The translations under genes and the position numbers were made by a program. Positions 10,707 through 19,732 of a stretch of 64,000 nt of DNA are shown here, piece by piece. The first letter of the stretch is position 1. Each line of letters starts with the position of its first letter. The notes under the pieces were generated by a model that saw only the letters and a program-made list of their open reading frames with translations, had not been told where the DNA came from and made no database searches. The stretch is from Komarekiella atlantica HA4396-MV6 (lineage in GTDB: Bacteria > Cyanobacteriota > Cyanobacteriia > Cyanobacteriales > Nostocaceae): the NCBI GenBank assembly GCA_019359395.1, contig JAHHHK010000006.1:1-64000 (forward strand), read 5' to 3'.

Positions 10707-11852
10707 TCATGTAAATTTAAACATCATAAAGTCAAAAACCGTTTTAGCTAACGCTCTTGATGCCAAGTATGGCAAGCCATTACCAATAGTTTTAAACATA
10801 TTTGTTAGTGACATATTTTCTGGAAGCACAAAATTTGCAGGTAAAGATTGTATGGCTAAAGCTTCCGCCACAGAAATTCGGCGGATTTTGTAGGGATGCA
10901 AATGTACTTCATTATTTCCATAGCAAGCTGTCGGAGAGTAACGCCATCTGTGAAGACGTTTAAAAGATTTTTTAGAATCATCTCCTTCATCAACAGCAGC
11001 AAATTTCATGATACCTGCCCTTGGTTGAAAATAATGTTTAGCATTAGGATGATTTATCACATCATTTTTTCTAAACCAATATTCAACAGTTAGTTCTAGA
11101 GGTATGTTATTAGGACAAGGCACTATGGAATCTTCTTTAAAAGGTTCGCATTTATGCCAAGGATAAGCAAAAACTTTTTCTTGAGGATACAAAATGTTTT
11201 TTTCCCAAGGGAAAGACCCTTCACGTAGAAATTGATCACTACCAATTTCTATTCCTATATTCTTGATAAAATCATTGTGGAAGCCAACAAGAATAATTCT
11301 GTCTCTATCCTGGGGTACACCAAATTCAATAGCATTAATTAATCGCTCTGTTAATATATAGCCTGCTTGCTGTAACTGTTGCTTAAGTGATTCAAAGAAT
11401 AAACGATGTTTTTTTGTTTTCCATAAACCCTTGACATTCTCAAATAAAAAGAAATCTGGAAGATTACGACAAATTAATTCAATGTATGAAGCCGAAAGTT
11501 TCCCATTATCTCCTAAACGTCCTCTGTTTTTTCCACCAATAGAAAAATCAGGACAGGGAGGGCCACCAATAAAACCCACTATAAAATTAGACTTGCGACA
11601 GTCTTTTACTAACTCCTCAAAACCTTGCCCTTGTATTCCTTCGATAAGTTTGGTTACGTCTCCCGCTTCTTGGTCATGGTATCCGTATTCTGGCAATGTT
11701 AGGTTGAGAACCTCCCGTGAATAGCGGTACGCTGCCATGAATGGGGAGAAAATTTCATTGACATAAACAATGTTAAAACCGCAGGTTTCAAAACCTAAAT
11801 CCAAAAAACCTGAGCCAGCAAAAAAGGAAAAGATACAGGGGTGATTGTTCAT
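10707..11852 (-). CDS. C5-cytosine DNA methyltransferase, solitary
   Basis: A 381-residue S-adenosylmethionine-dependent DNA cytosine-C5 methylase. Conserved motifs occur in order: motif I FSFFAGSGFLDLGFE, motif IV GGPPCPDFS with the catalytic Cys, motif VI FLFENVKG, motif VIII QDRDRIILVG, and motif X near KTIGNGLPYLASRALAK. Motif IX has no reliable match. No restriction endonuclease gene is next to it, so it looks like an orphan methylase, as is common in Nostoc. The recognition sequence cannot be read from the protein; CGATCG (HIP1 core), GGCC or another site are all possible. Confidence 0.9.
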   Translation of the reverse strand: MNNHPCIFSFFAGSGFLDLGFETCGFNIVYVNEIFSPFMAAYRYSREVLNLTLPEYGYHDQEAGDVTKLIEGIQGQGFEELVKDCRKSNFIVGFIGGPPCPDFSIGGKNRGRLGDNGKLSASYIELICRNLPDFFLFENVKGLWKTKKHRLFFESLKQQLQQAGYILTERLINAIEFGVPQDRDRIILVGFHNDFIKNIGIEIGSDQFLREGSFPWEKNILYPQEKVFAYPWHKCEPFKEDSIVPCPNNIPLELTVEYWFRKNDVINHPNAKHYFQPRAGIMKFAAVDEGDDSKKSFKRLHRWRYSPTACYGNNEVHLHPYKIRRISVAEALAIQSLPANFVLPENMSLTNMFKTIGNGLPYLASRALAKTVFDFMMFKFT

Positions 11853-11924
11853 TCAATGACTCTATTTCTGACAAAAACCAATACCAAATAAAGCTGGCGA
11901 TTATAAATCGCGCCTATACAGACA

Positions 11925-11944
11925 AAACCCGCGTAGGCGGGTTT
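11925..11944. terminator. Inverted repeat between the methyltransferase and GTPase genes
   Basis: AAACCCGC and GCGGGTTT pair around a 4-base loop, followed on the plus strand by AAGAAAG and on the minus strand by TGTCTG. There is no good U-tract. It lies just downstream of the minus-strand GTPase gene and may stop its transcripts, or be a dispersed repeat. Confidence 0.35.
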
Positions 11945-12010
11945 AAGAAAGTTCAGTTCGCTTGCGCGGACTTTGTTCGTTTAGCCACAACTTACAGTCG
12001 CAAACTAGGA

Positions 12011-13447
12011 TTATGCAACTACTTCTGTCTGCTGTGCTTCTGGTAATAAACGCTTTACGCCTTGCTTAACAAATCCTTGCAGAAAAGCCATCTGCTGATT
12101 TTGCTGAAATACCTTTTGTAAAGTTTGCCGCAATTTATCTAAATTCAACTCATTTCCAGAATCTATAGCTATTTCCTGTTGTTGAAAATACTCGATTAAA
12201 CTTAAGCCTGCTACTCTGGTTAGATAAGCGGCACTTACTCCCTGCACCACGCCACCAGCAACAAAGGTGACGGCGTTACTTTTAAGGACAGTACCAACAG
12301 CCTTTGTAGAAAGTTCCACTAAACCGAGTTTCAGCATTAAACTTCCCATTGTTCCAGCTACAGCTTGCGCCTGTTCTAGGGAAAATTTCTGCTGATATAT
12401 ATTGCCTAAATCCATTATCATCTGGGCATTAATAGCCGCAGTTGCCAAGATGTCAAGTGCTGGGACTGGGTTAGCAAAGGCAGCAGCAGCAGCTATCCAC
12501 TGATATTGTTCTATAACTGGGGTGGCGCGATCGCATCTGGTTTCATTTAGCCAGTTTTTCGCCTCAGCTTTTAGCAATCTGGCTTTTCTCACGGTAGTTA
12601 CCCACACCAGGCGTTGTCCTTGCTGTGCTAAAACTTCGCTTAATTGCTGCGTCAACTGCTGGATATCTGGCACTGGTTGTTCCATCCACTCTTGCACAGA
12701 ACCATCAGCTTCATGCTTCCGTACTTTGATGGGAATGGGAGACACCGCAGTTGCGACTACATTTGCTTGCAACCTTTGTTTTAATGACAACAACACGCTG
12801 GCGCGTTCATCTGCCAAATACTGGTCTTGTTTGTTGAAAACTAAGATTGTGGGTTGATTTGCTGCCTTTATTTGCTGTAAGCTTTGAAATTCTGAATCTG
12901 TCAAATCCCCGTTTGTGATGAACAAGACAAAATCAGAGTTTGTTAATTCTGCCAAAACCGCTGCATCTGACTTGTCACCTGCTTCTCTAAACAAAGGTGC
13001 TGTCTCTTGCAAGTGCACAGACTTTGTATGCAACGTCTCTGCTAATACTTGAATCAAACTGCTTTTACCTACGGATTTCCCACCAGTAACAGCAAGTTTA
13101 ATTTCCTGCCTGTCTAGCTCCAACATCAGTTGGGCAACTTGTTCTCGCAGTGTCTCTAAGGCTGTATGGTTTTCTGCTTCTTGTGCCAGTTGGTTAATTA
13201 CAGCTTCAGCTTTAGCGATCGCATTTTCCACGGTCGCTCGATCCACGATCATACTATCTAGCTGTTCTAAACTGCTTTTCGGACGATTTTGCTGTAATAA
13301 CCACAAACCACCGCCAACAGCTAAGGTGGTCAATAAACTAAACTCACCCAGCCGCACTATTGAATGATGCCAACTTTCTAGCATCCACAGAAAAAAGGAC
13401 AGTCCCAGTCCTCCTACTAAAATTGGTCGCTGCAACTTCACAACCAT
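12011..13447 (-). CDS. Membrane-associated Era/dynamin-like GTPase with a DUF697-type tail
   Basis: A 478-residue protein. Two hydrophobic segments lie at the start (GLGLSFFLWMLE and LTTLAVGGGLWLL), then a GTPase domain with the P-loop TGGKSVGKSSLIQ near residue 125 and NKQD (base recognition) near 210. The C-terminal half has Gly/Ala-rich hydrophobic helices (IAAAAAFANPVPALDILATAAINAQMI), the hallmark of the DUF697 family. The biological role is unknown; GTP binding is inferred from the motifs. The ATG at 13447 gives MVVKLQRPIL; a longer frame would run into the tRNA upstream. Confidence 0.8.
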   Translation of the reverse strand: MVVKLQRPILVGGLGLSFFLWMLESWHHSIVRLGEFSLLTTLAVGGGLWLLQQNRPKSSLEQLDSMIVDRATVENAIAKAEAVINQLAQEAENHTALETLREQVAQLMLELDRQEIKLAVTGGKSVGKSSLIQVLAETLHTKSVHLQETAPLFREAGDKSDAAVLAELTNSDFVLFITNGDLTDSEFQSLQQIKAANQPTILVFNKQDQYLADERASVLLSLKQRLQANVVATAVSPIPIKVRKHEADGSVQEWMEQPVPDIQQLTQQLSEVLAQQGQRLVWVTTVRKARLLKAEAKNWLNETRCDRATPVIEQYQWIAAAAAFANPVPALDILATAAINAQMIMDLGNIYQQKFSLEQAQAVAGTMGSLMLKLGLVELSTKAVGTVLKSNAVTFVAGGVVQGVSAAYLTRVAGLSLIEYFQQQEIAIDSGNELNLDKLRQTLQKVFQQNQQMAFLQGFVKQGVKRLLPEAQQTEVVA

Positions 13448-13489
13448 GTTTTTCCGCCCTTTTTGGAAGGTTCCTACTTCAGAATAGAT

Positions 13490-13530
13490 CAAAATAAAAC
13501 AAAATCCTCCAACCTTTACAGATTGGAGGG
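13490..13530 (-). terminator. Rho-independent terminator downstream of tRNA-fMet
   Basis: On the minus strand CCTCCAA and TTGGAGG form a 7-bp stem, followed by ATTTTGTTTTATTTT. It lies 20 bases after the tRNA 3' end and before the GTPase gene, so it probably separates the tRNA transcript from that gene. Confidence 0.7.
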
Positions 13531-13549
13531 GTTTGTCTGATATTTTATT

Positions 13550-13626
<77 letters not shown>

Positions 13627-13673
13627 TCGTCTCTTGACTTTTCTAGTGTAACCCAAAGTCAAAAGTTTGGCAA

Positions 13674-14627
13674 CTACAAAAACGATAATTCACCAATAAC
13701 TTCTAAACGCTTGTATTTTCCTAAAGTCATAAACTTTTCTGACAAACTTTCTGCCGCACTAGGACTAATCCAGCCCATTTGCTGGAGCAAGTGGATAGCA
13801 ACGGCATATTTTGCTCTTTTTGCCCCATCCATAACTTTAATTGCCAATCCCATACCCTCACCAAGTCTACCAATGCACTGCACGCCTTCAGCACCGGCTT
13901 TACTTACTAGTTCTCCTGGAGTTAAGCGCATCAATTCCGTATCAAATTCTCCATCTCCCGCCACCATAGCTGGGTGATGAGTCATAGCACGGACAATACG
14001 CTCCATATCTAAATTGGTACTAGAAGCTAGTAGAGCATATAAAGACGCCATGTGACCGAGTTGCATCAAATAGGTTGGTGCGCCACAATCATCATGAGCG
14101 CTGATAAATTCTTCTGCTGGCATTCGCAGTAACTCTGATACTTTTCCCAAAATCAACTGCTGTATTGGGTGCTTGCGTTCTAAGTAGTTATTTAAAGGCC
14201 AATGGCGTTGTTGACAAACGGCTAACATTCCCGCGTGTTTCCCAGAGCAATTGTATTCTAGAGGACTTCGTTTGCCTTCAGGTACCGGACATTGGAGTAC
14301 CGAAGGGTCAAGATCGGCTCGCCAAAGGATATTAAATACTTGTCGTACTTGCTCTATTGTTCCTTTGTGGGAACTTGTGATAATTGCTAAGTCGCGATCG
14401 CTAAGATCGTAGCGTTCCAATGTACCTGTAGCTGTGACGGCGAGTGCTTGAAATGGTTTGAGCGCTGAACGGACAAACGCAGCGGTTTCTGAGTTGCCGG
14501 CAACAGTTAGAACCCGTCCTCGCTCGTCGCATACAACAGCCTGGACTATATGCCTCGATTCAATAATACCTTCCCGCAGTAACCGGACTTCCAGTGCTGT
14601 GGCTTGAGTTCGTTTTCCCATTGTCAT
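13674..14627 (-). CDS. L-asparaginase II-type (asparaginase family, PF06089)
   Basis: A 317-residue protein of the bacterial/archaeal asparaginase II-like family, unrelated in fold to AnsB. It would hydrolyse L-asparagine to aspartate and ammonia. Characteristic stretches are VVCDERGRVLTVAGN, RSALKPFQALAV, ITSSHKGT, NCSGKHAGMLAVC, and HDDCGAPTYLMQLGHMA. Length fits the family (300-340). The ATG at 14627 is followed by a second in-frame ATG at 14621. It lies just upstream (tail-first) of the initiator tRNA and is separately transcribed. Confidence 0.88.
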   Translation of the reverse strand: MTMGKRTQATALEVRLLREGIIESRHIVQAVVCDERGRVLTVAGNSETAAFVRSALKPFQALAVTATGTLERYDLSDRDLAIITSSHKGTIEQVRQVFNILWRADLDPSVLQCPVPEGKRSPLEYNCSGKHAGMLAVCQQRHWPLNNYLERKHPIQQLILGKVSELLRMPAEEFISAHDDCGAPTYLMQLGHMASLYALLASSTNLDMERIVRAMTHHPAMVAGDGEFDTELMRLTPGELVSKAGAEGVQCIGRLGEGMGLAIKVMDGAKRAKYAVAIHLLQQMGWISPSAAESLSEKFMTLGKYKRLEVIGELSFL

Positions 14628-14752
14628 GGGTTAAAATTTATTACTATTTTATTATTTGTCATTAGTCAATTATCCTACCCTGCGGTAAGCCGCTAAGGCG
14701 TCTATGTCATTTGTTTTTCACAAATGACTACTGAGCACTGACTAATGACTAT

Positions 14753-15253
14753 TTACAACAAATGCCAAACTATAGTACCAATAAGAAACAATCCAGCCAA
14801 GCCAGCAGAGGTAAATTGTAACCGTCGGAGAATGGGTTTGATTCCATAAGTGACAATCAAGCGATCGCGGTCAAGGATTTCCAGGGGCTTTGTCCAAGTT
14901 TGACCGTCGTACCAACCTGACTCTTCATAAAACACTGTGGGACTATAAAGGCGATCGCGCACGTAAAACCAGCCTAAATACAACCGTATCAGTGCTAGTA
15001 CCACTCCTACACTCGCTCCTGCTGCACCACAAAGTATAAAATGGGCAATATACTTGTGTGGTGGGAAACTTGCTGCTGCTACCGGCCCTGCTACCAGCCA
15101 CGATAAACTCCAAATCCAAACTATTTTCGTAATATACTTACGCCAATTTAAAGTGCTATCACGAAACAGCCAAGAAGTTTTTAACTCTTCGTACTCGTTT
15201 AGAGGTTGTTGTTCTGTGGGAACAGGGCAATTGGAAACCGAGGACTTAATCAC
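14753..15253 (-). CDS. Ycf36/CGLD27 family membrane protein (DUF1230)
   Basis: A 166-residue protein with membrane segments near residues 46-65, 70-88 and the C-terminus. The motifs [25 protein letters not shown] and [13 protein letters not shown] match DUF1230, a family shared by cyanobacteria and plastids (ycf36, CGLD27). Plant work links the family to metal/iron homeostasis of the photosynthetic membrane, but its activity is not known. It starts at GTG 15253, and GTGA overlaps the rsfS stop codon, so translation is probably coupled. Confidence 0.85.
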   Translation of the reverse strand: MIKSSVSNCPVPTEQQPLNEYEELKTSWLFRDSTLNWRKYITKIVWIWSLSWLVAGPVAAASFPPHKYIAHFILCGAAGASVGVVLALIRLYLGWFYVRDRLYSPTVFYEESGWYDGQTWTKPLEILDRDRLIVTYGIKPILRRLQFTSAGLAGLFLIGTIVWHLL

Positions 15254-15708
15254 GTTGGCTTACTTCCTCCGTCATCGGATTTTGGCAGCGAAATTCGTTC
15301 TGCATGAATCCAGAACGCTTCTAAATTGTAAAACTCTCGCTCCTTGGGCATCATGATGTGAACGATCACATCGCCGTAATCTTGTAAAACCCAACTCCCA
15401 TCGGCTTTTCCTTCTGTCCTCAAGGGACGCCTTTGCAACTCATTTTCGACTTTTTCTTCAATTGCTTCGGCGATCGCCCTCACCTGTACCCTAGAATAGC
15501 CAGTCATCATCACAAAGTAATCTGCCAGGTAGGATACATCTGCCATTCTGAGCAATAAGATATCACCCGCTTTGCGATCTGATGCGGCTTCAGCGATGGT
15601 TGCAGCTAATTTTCCACTCGAATCTTCGGTTTCAGAGGGACTTCGCACAGCACTATTCATCACTGAGACAGATTGTAATTGGAAATCTCCTTGGAAATAA
15701 TCAGACAT
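15250..15708 (-). CDS. rsfS: Ribosomal silencing factor RsfS (Iojap)
   Basis: A 152-residue protein. The C-terminal 115 residues are the Iojap/RsfS domain ([38 protein letters not shown], then [16 protein letters not shown]). The first 30 residues are a polar extension. RsfS binds ribosomal protein L14 and blocks subunit joining in starvation. It is first in a two-gene minus-strand unit with the ycf36-like gene, with a 4-base overlap. Confidence 0.93.
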   Translation of the reverse strand: MSDYFQGDFQLQSVSVMNSAVRSPSETEDSSGKLAATIAEAASDRKAGDILLLRMADVSYLADYFVMMTGYSRVQVRAIAEAIEEKVENELQRRPLRTEGKADGSWVLQDYGDVIVHIMMPKEREFYNLEAFWIHAERISLPKSDDGGSKPT

Positions 15709-16313
15709 TAAACCTCAGGTGCTTTCTTCCTTTTGTAACAATTCTTGACAACTACTTACAAACAACAAACAATTGAACTGCAACTGTGTAAATAGGTTTT
15801 TTTGAATACTAACAAAAAAACAGGTGTCTATGGGGCTAGTTATCTAATTGAATTAGTTGTTAAGGTTTCGACACAAGCAAGTACCAATTGCAAATAGAGA
15901 TCATGCAAGAGTTTTCTAGTAAGAATTTTTGGCATACTGCAGACTACTTAAATCTGATATCTAAAGCTTGTAATTCGCAGGTATCGCCGCAGCCAGACTT
16001 TAGGTTATATACTAAAAATTACGATAGGACACAGTATACTCATACGTAGTCTGCCTAAAGTGTGATTGGTATGAGAATTCTGAGTCGGCGGTTAGCTTGT
16101 TATATTTCTTCACTTCAACTTCTAAGCCAAATAGACATCTTTGTATCCCACATTACCCAATTAATACTGCTACGGTGCATCCTTGGTAAGTCCATTTGAG
16201 GGTTTTAGCCATCGTCTGCTTAGAGCAAGGCTACGACACCAGAGCGCCCCTAGTGTATAGACAAAACAAATAGTTTTCCCACAGCCTCAAGGAAGTGAAG
16301 CTGTGGGATTTTT
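15709..16313 (+). ncRNA. Possible plus-strand small RNA ending at a terminator
   Basis: No protein gene is evident in this 600-base gap, yet a strong plus-strand terminator ends it (16278-16313). A -10-like TATACT lies at 16035-16040. A transcript of roughly 270 nt from near 16047 would carry GC-rich, structure-prone DNA (tgcggtgcatccttgg onward). It does not match tmRNA, 6S RNA or RNase P features that I know. The start is a guess. Confidence 0.3.
16278..16313 (+). terminator. Rho-independent terminator (plus strand)
   Basis: CCCACAGC and GCTGTGGG pair around a 14-base loop and are followed by ATTTTT. The T-run is on the plus strand, although both flanking genes are on the minus strand. It therefore implies an unannotated plus-strand transcript. 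Confidence 0.6.
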
Positions 16314-16386
16314 GGTAGAATTTATGACTTTTAAGACTGTGAATCAAACGAGGACACTGATAAGCAATCTAACTCAACCAAGTAGA

Positions 16387-17658
16387 TTAAACTTCTTGTT
16401 TCGTCACTATTGTGGATTTAATTACTCTGCTATCTGCTATTAGTGAGTAACACAATGTCTCATATTGATTTAATGCTTGCTCAAAAGCATAATGCTCAAC
16501 GGCATATTGACGACTTTTATAACCTAGAGTTTTAACTTTTTCTGGGTTTTGGTACAAGTCTAAAACTGCCATTGCTAAAGCTTGGGGATCTTCTGGAGGA
16601 ACGATAACTCCGCCGCCACTTTGCCTGATAGCTCTGGCTGCTGTACCATTGTCTGGCACAGATGCAACCAATGCCCGTCCACTGGCTAATAGCACTTGAA
16701 TTTTCGATGGCATATTGAAAGATACAACATTTTTCTTTTGCACCACCAAACCGACATCCGCGGCTGCTAACATCTGTGGTAAATATTTGCGGGGTTGAAA
16801 CGGCAGTAGCAAAACGTTATCTGCCCCGCAGTCTAGACATTCCTGTTGCAATCGCTGTAAACCTTTTGCCTCTCCAACGACTACAAATACAATATCTGGG
16901 ATATGACGCAACACAGAAGCCGCTTTGATAACACTTTCTAGGCCTTGAGTCAGAGCAATGTTGCCAGAATATAGAACTACAAATTTGCCATTCAGATTGT
17001 GTGCTGCACGGAAAGGGTTATCTTCTTTAGGCAAAGGGCGGATGAAATTTACATCAACCCAGTTGGGAATTTGCACAATTTTGTTAGCTTCGACGCCCTT
17101 AGACTGCAAATTATCCACAAACCCATCAGCGATGACGCTAATTTTACTAGCGGTACGATAAGCAAATTTTTCTAATACCGTAAACAATTTGATGAGAAGT
17201 TTATTTTTCAGTAGACCGACATGTACAGCGGCTTCCGGTAATATATCTTGTAAATTTAAGATTACAGGGCAAGCACGTAACCATCCTAAAAGAGCAGCTG
17301 GTACACAAACTGGCAGGGATGGCGAAGTCGAGAGGATAACATCTGGACGCCAGCCGATGAGGGCGGGCACAAAACTGCTAACAACGAAACTAGCATCTAG
17401 CAATACCCTATCTAGCAAGTTAGGCTGCGGGCGAATCCAAACATAACTGCGTTGGATTTGAACACCATTTTTATATTCTGTGAGATACCATTTGCCTCGA
17501 TAGCCCTGGTAAATTTGACGCTCAGGGTAATTGGGCATAGCAGTGACTACGCGCACATGGTGTCCACGCCTAACTAATCCCTCTGCTAATTCAGTCATTA
17601 GCGGGGCAATACCAATAGGTTCTGGATAGTAGTTGTAGGAGTAAATCAAAATCCGCAT
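16387..17658 (-). CDS. WcaI-like glycosyltransferase (family 4)
   Basis: A 423-residue GT-B enzyme. The N-terminus RILIYSYNYYPEPIGIAPLMTELAEGLVRRGHHVRVVTAMPNYP is diagnostic of the WcaI (colanic acid) type of GT4. The donor domain has IPNWVDVNFIRPL, VLYSGNIALTQGLE and a C-terminal nucleotide-sugar pocket. It probably builds an extracellular polysaccharide. It is encoded on the same strand as the STAS/sugar-transferase gene 800 bases upstream, which points to a shared polysaccharide pathway, though not one operon. Confidence 0.88.
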   Translation of the reverse strand: MRILIYSYNYYPEPIGIAPLMTELAEGLVRRGHHVRVVTAMPNYPERQIYQGYRGKWYLTEYKNGVQIQRSYVWIRPQPNLLDRVLLDASFVVSSFVPALIGWRPDVILSTSPSLPVCVPAALLGWLRACPVILNLQDILPEAAVHVGLLKNKLLIKLFTVLEKFAYRTASKISVIADGFVDNLQSKGVEANKIVQIPNWVDVNFIRPLPKEDNPFRAAHNLNGKFVVLYSGNIALTQGLESVIKAASVLRHIPDIVFVVVGEAKGLQRLQQECLDCGADNVLLLPFQPRKYLPQMLAAADVGLVVQKKNVVSFNMPSKIQVLLASGRALVASVPDNGTAARAIRQSGGGVIVPPEDPQALAMAVLDLYQNPEKVKTLGYKSRQYAVEHYAFEQALNQYETLCYSLIADSRVIKSTIVTKQEV

Positions 17659-18467
17659 AAATAATAAGTCAGAAGTACCCCGGTTTTTTATTTAACGACA
17701 ACATTTGTCTTAAATATCGTTTGGTGCTTAGAAGCACCTATGTTTAATTGTGTCTTCAGACTCTTTTGATGTCAGGGATTTTAATTAAAGATTGAGTAAA
17801 ATTTAATCTTGCGTACTAAAGTAGCTATGATATTTTTTTTACAATTACAATATTAATTTAAGTATTAATTTCTGATTCAAGCTTAAGTATAAACCCTGTG
17901 CTTGTTAGTTAAATAGACTCTCAATGTTAATTAAAAGTTGAGAAATTAAGGTCAAACACCTTCAGTGGAATTCAAGATCACTGAAGTTCTATACTATTTA
18001 GTGAAAAGCTAGATACAAATTACTCTTTTATTTCACACAAAATAAGGCTCTCAAAATTAGACGGTATAAGTAGAACGCTAATTCAAAGCGCCGGAAACTG
18101 ACGCTCTGACTTTTCTTAAAATTCAAAATTCAAGAACTCACTAAGTTATTTTAAGAACTTCAAACAAGGACGTGTTATATCTAGTGCTTACTCTCGCAGA
18201 GCTTGATTAGAATCAGGAAGAAATTGGAGAAGATGAAAAATCAATATAATAACTTTGCGTAAAATATTAAAGACTAATCAAAAAATCTAGAAATTGAGTA
18301 AGTTTTTTCTTGGTAAATTTTTAAAGAAGCAGAAATTAAAAAAATATCTTTAGAATATTGCTTTAGTCGTTTTTTGTATTTACCCAAGCCCAAAAAGGGC
18401 TTGGGCGTACCCAACAATTATTATGGGTGTTATGAGTTACCAACAAATTGCAAATAAGGTTAATAGG
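17659..18467. other. Long AT-rich intergenic region in the polysaccharide locus
   Basis: About 800 bases hold no convincing gene. The DNA is AT-rich and includes the WcaI-like gene's upstream region. The only clear structure is the hairpin at 18383-18405. Confidence 0.5.
18383..18405. terminator. Hairpin downstream of the STAS/sugar-transferase gene
   Basis: CCCAAGCCC and GGGCTTGGG form a perfect 9-bp stem with a 5-base A loop (T on the other strand). On the minus strand it follows the sugar-transferase gene by about 60 bases. No uninterrupted U-tract follows, so it is a plausible but not certain terminator. Confidence 0.5.
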
Positions 18468-19517
18468 TTAAACAGCACCACTATTTTTGTGAAACAAGAT
18501 AGCTACGGTTTTGAAAATCAGCTTTAAATCGTACAGTAAACTCCAATTTTGTTGATACTGCAAATCCAGGCGAATTACATCCTCAAAACTACGTACTGTA
18601 GATCGACCATTCACTTGCCATTCGCCAGTCATACCGGGTTTAACATCTAAACGTTGCCACTCCGGTACTTCATAGCGTTCCACTTCATCAGGTGTGGGTG
18701 GTCTAGTGCCTACTAAACTCATTTCTCCTTTCAGGACGTTCCAAAATTGGGGCAGTTCATCCAGACTAGTTCGCCGTAAAAAGCGCCCTACCTGCGTAAT
18801 TCTAGGATCGTTTTCGTTTTTGAAGAAAGCACCTTGCACTTGGTTTTTGACTTGGGATTTCTTCGCTTCTGCATCTACACACATGGAGCGAAATTTCCAA
18901 ATCTCAAAACGCTTCCCCATCCAACCACAGCGGATTTGACTAAAGAAAAGGGGGCCGGGATCATCGATTTGAATAGCGATCGCAATCGGAATCAACAAGA
19001 CTCCTGTAATTACTAAACCTATCAGTGACCCAATAATGTCTATGAACCGTTTCATCCAAGATCCCACAGAAGGATGGGTAGTAGGTAACTGCTCTACTTG
19101 ACGCGAAGCTTTTCTAAGCAATTCTACGCCGCTCGGCTGTTCTATTAATGACACTTCGCTAATAGACTCAATGGCAAAAACCTGATCCAATCCTGTGAGT
19201 TTTAGGACTGACATTACTTGAGGAGTGACATTCCTCAGTATTAACGTCATACCTTTCTCCTGGGCGTATTTAAAATTACTGACCAGGGCACCTAAACCAC
19301 TACTATCCATAAAAGTAGTTTGGTGAAAGTCAATGATGATTTGCTTGGGACAGGAATTGGACTGGGTTAAGCCTTGGCAGGTTTGCTTAAAGCCTACAGC
19401 CTCCAGCACGCTCAACCGTGCGGGCACCTGCACTATAGCCGTGTCGTTTAGGGAAGTAACTGGAAAATCTACCTCAATGGGTTGGCTAGTCATGAAGCTC
19501 TGCACTTTCGTTGCCAT
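18468..19517 (-). CDS. STAS domain fused to polyprenyl-phosphate sugar-1-phosphate transferase
   Basis: A 349-residue fusion. Residues 15-110 are a STAS (anti-sigma-factor antagonist) domain, and the phosphorylatable serine motif is intact (FMDSSGLGALVSNF). Residues 155-349 are a bacterial sugar transferase: KRFIDIIGSLIGLVITGVLL is the membrane anchor, then DDPGPLFFSQIRCG, WKFRSM, RRTSLDELPQFWNVLKGEMSLVGTRP and the C-terminal VKPGMTGEWQV. This enzyme would start repeat-unit assembly on a lipid carrier. The STAS part suggests control by partner-switch phosphorylation, which is inference. Confidence 0.9.
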   Translation of the reverse strand: MATKVQSFMTSQPIEVDFPVTSLNDTAIVQVPARLSVLEAVGFKQTCQGLTQSNSCPKQIIIDFHQTTFMDSSGLGALVSNFKYAQEKGMTLILRNVTPQVMSVLKLTGLDQVFAIESISEVSLIEQPSGVELLRKASRQVEQLPTTHPSVGSWMKRFIDIIGSLIGLVITGVLLIPIAIAIQIDDPGPLFFSQIRCGWMGKRFEIWKFRSMCVDAEAKKSQVKNQVQGAFFKNENDPRITQVGRFLRRTSLDELPQFWNVLKGEMSLVGTRPPTPDEVERYEVPEWQRLDVKPGMTGEWQVNGRSTVRSFEDVIRLDLQYQQNWSLLYDLKLIFKTVAILFHKNSGAV

Positions 19518-19732
19518 GTATAATGTAATCTGCCAAACATTATTTTGTCCTAAAAGATTGCCTAACCGGATGTTAAATCAGTAGGAATAAGGACTAAACG
19601 CTAGTTGCTTGGGGTGGGATTGGAAATCGCTAGCGACGATTCACAATAGAATAAGAAGCCAAAAAAATAACAGAAGCCAAAAAATATAGTTGCTGTTTTG
19701 CCGACGCAACGCGATCGCGTTGCTCTCCTCAA

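Noticed and set aside
10603-10893. Forward gene overlapping the methyltransferase end
   Set aside because: It is antisense to conserved motif X of the methyltransferase and has no family features.
15830-15905. tmRNA start (ggtttcgacac)
   Set aside because: Only a short resemblance; no tag reading frame, no tRNA-like 3' end.
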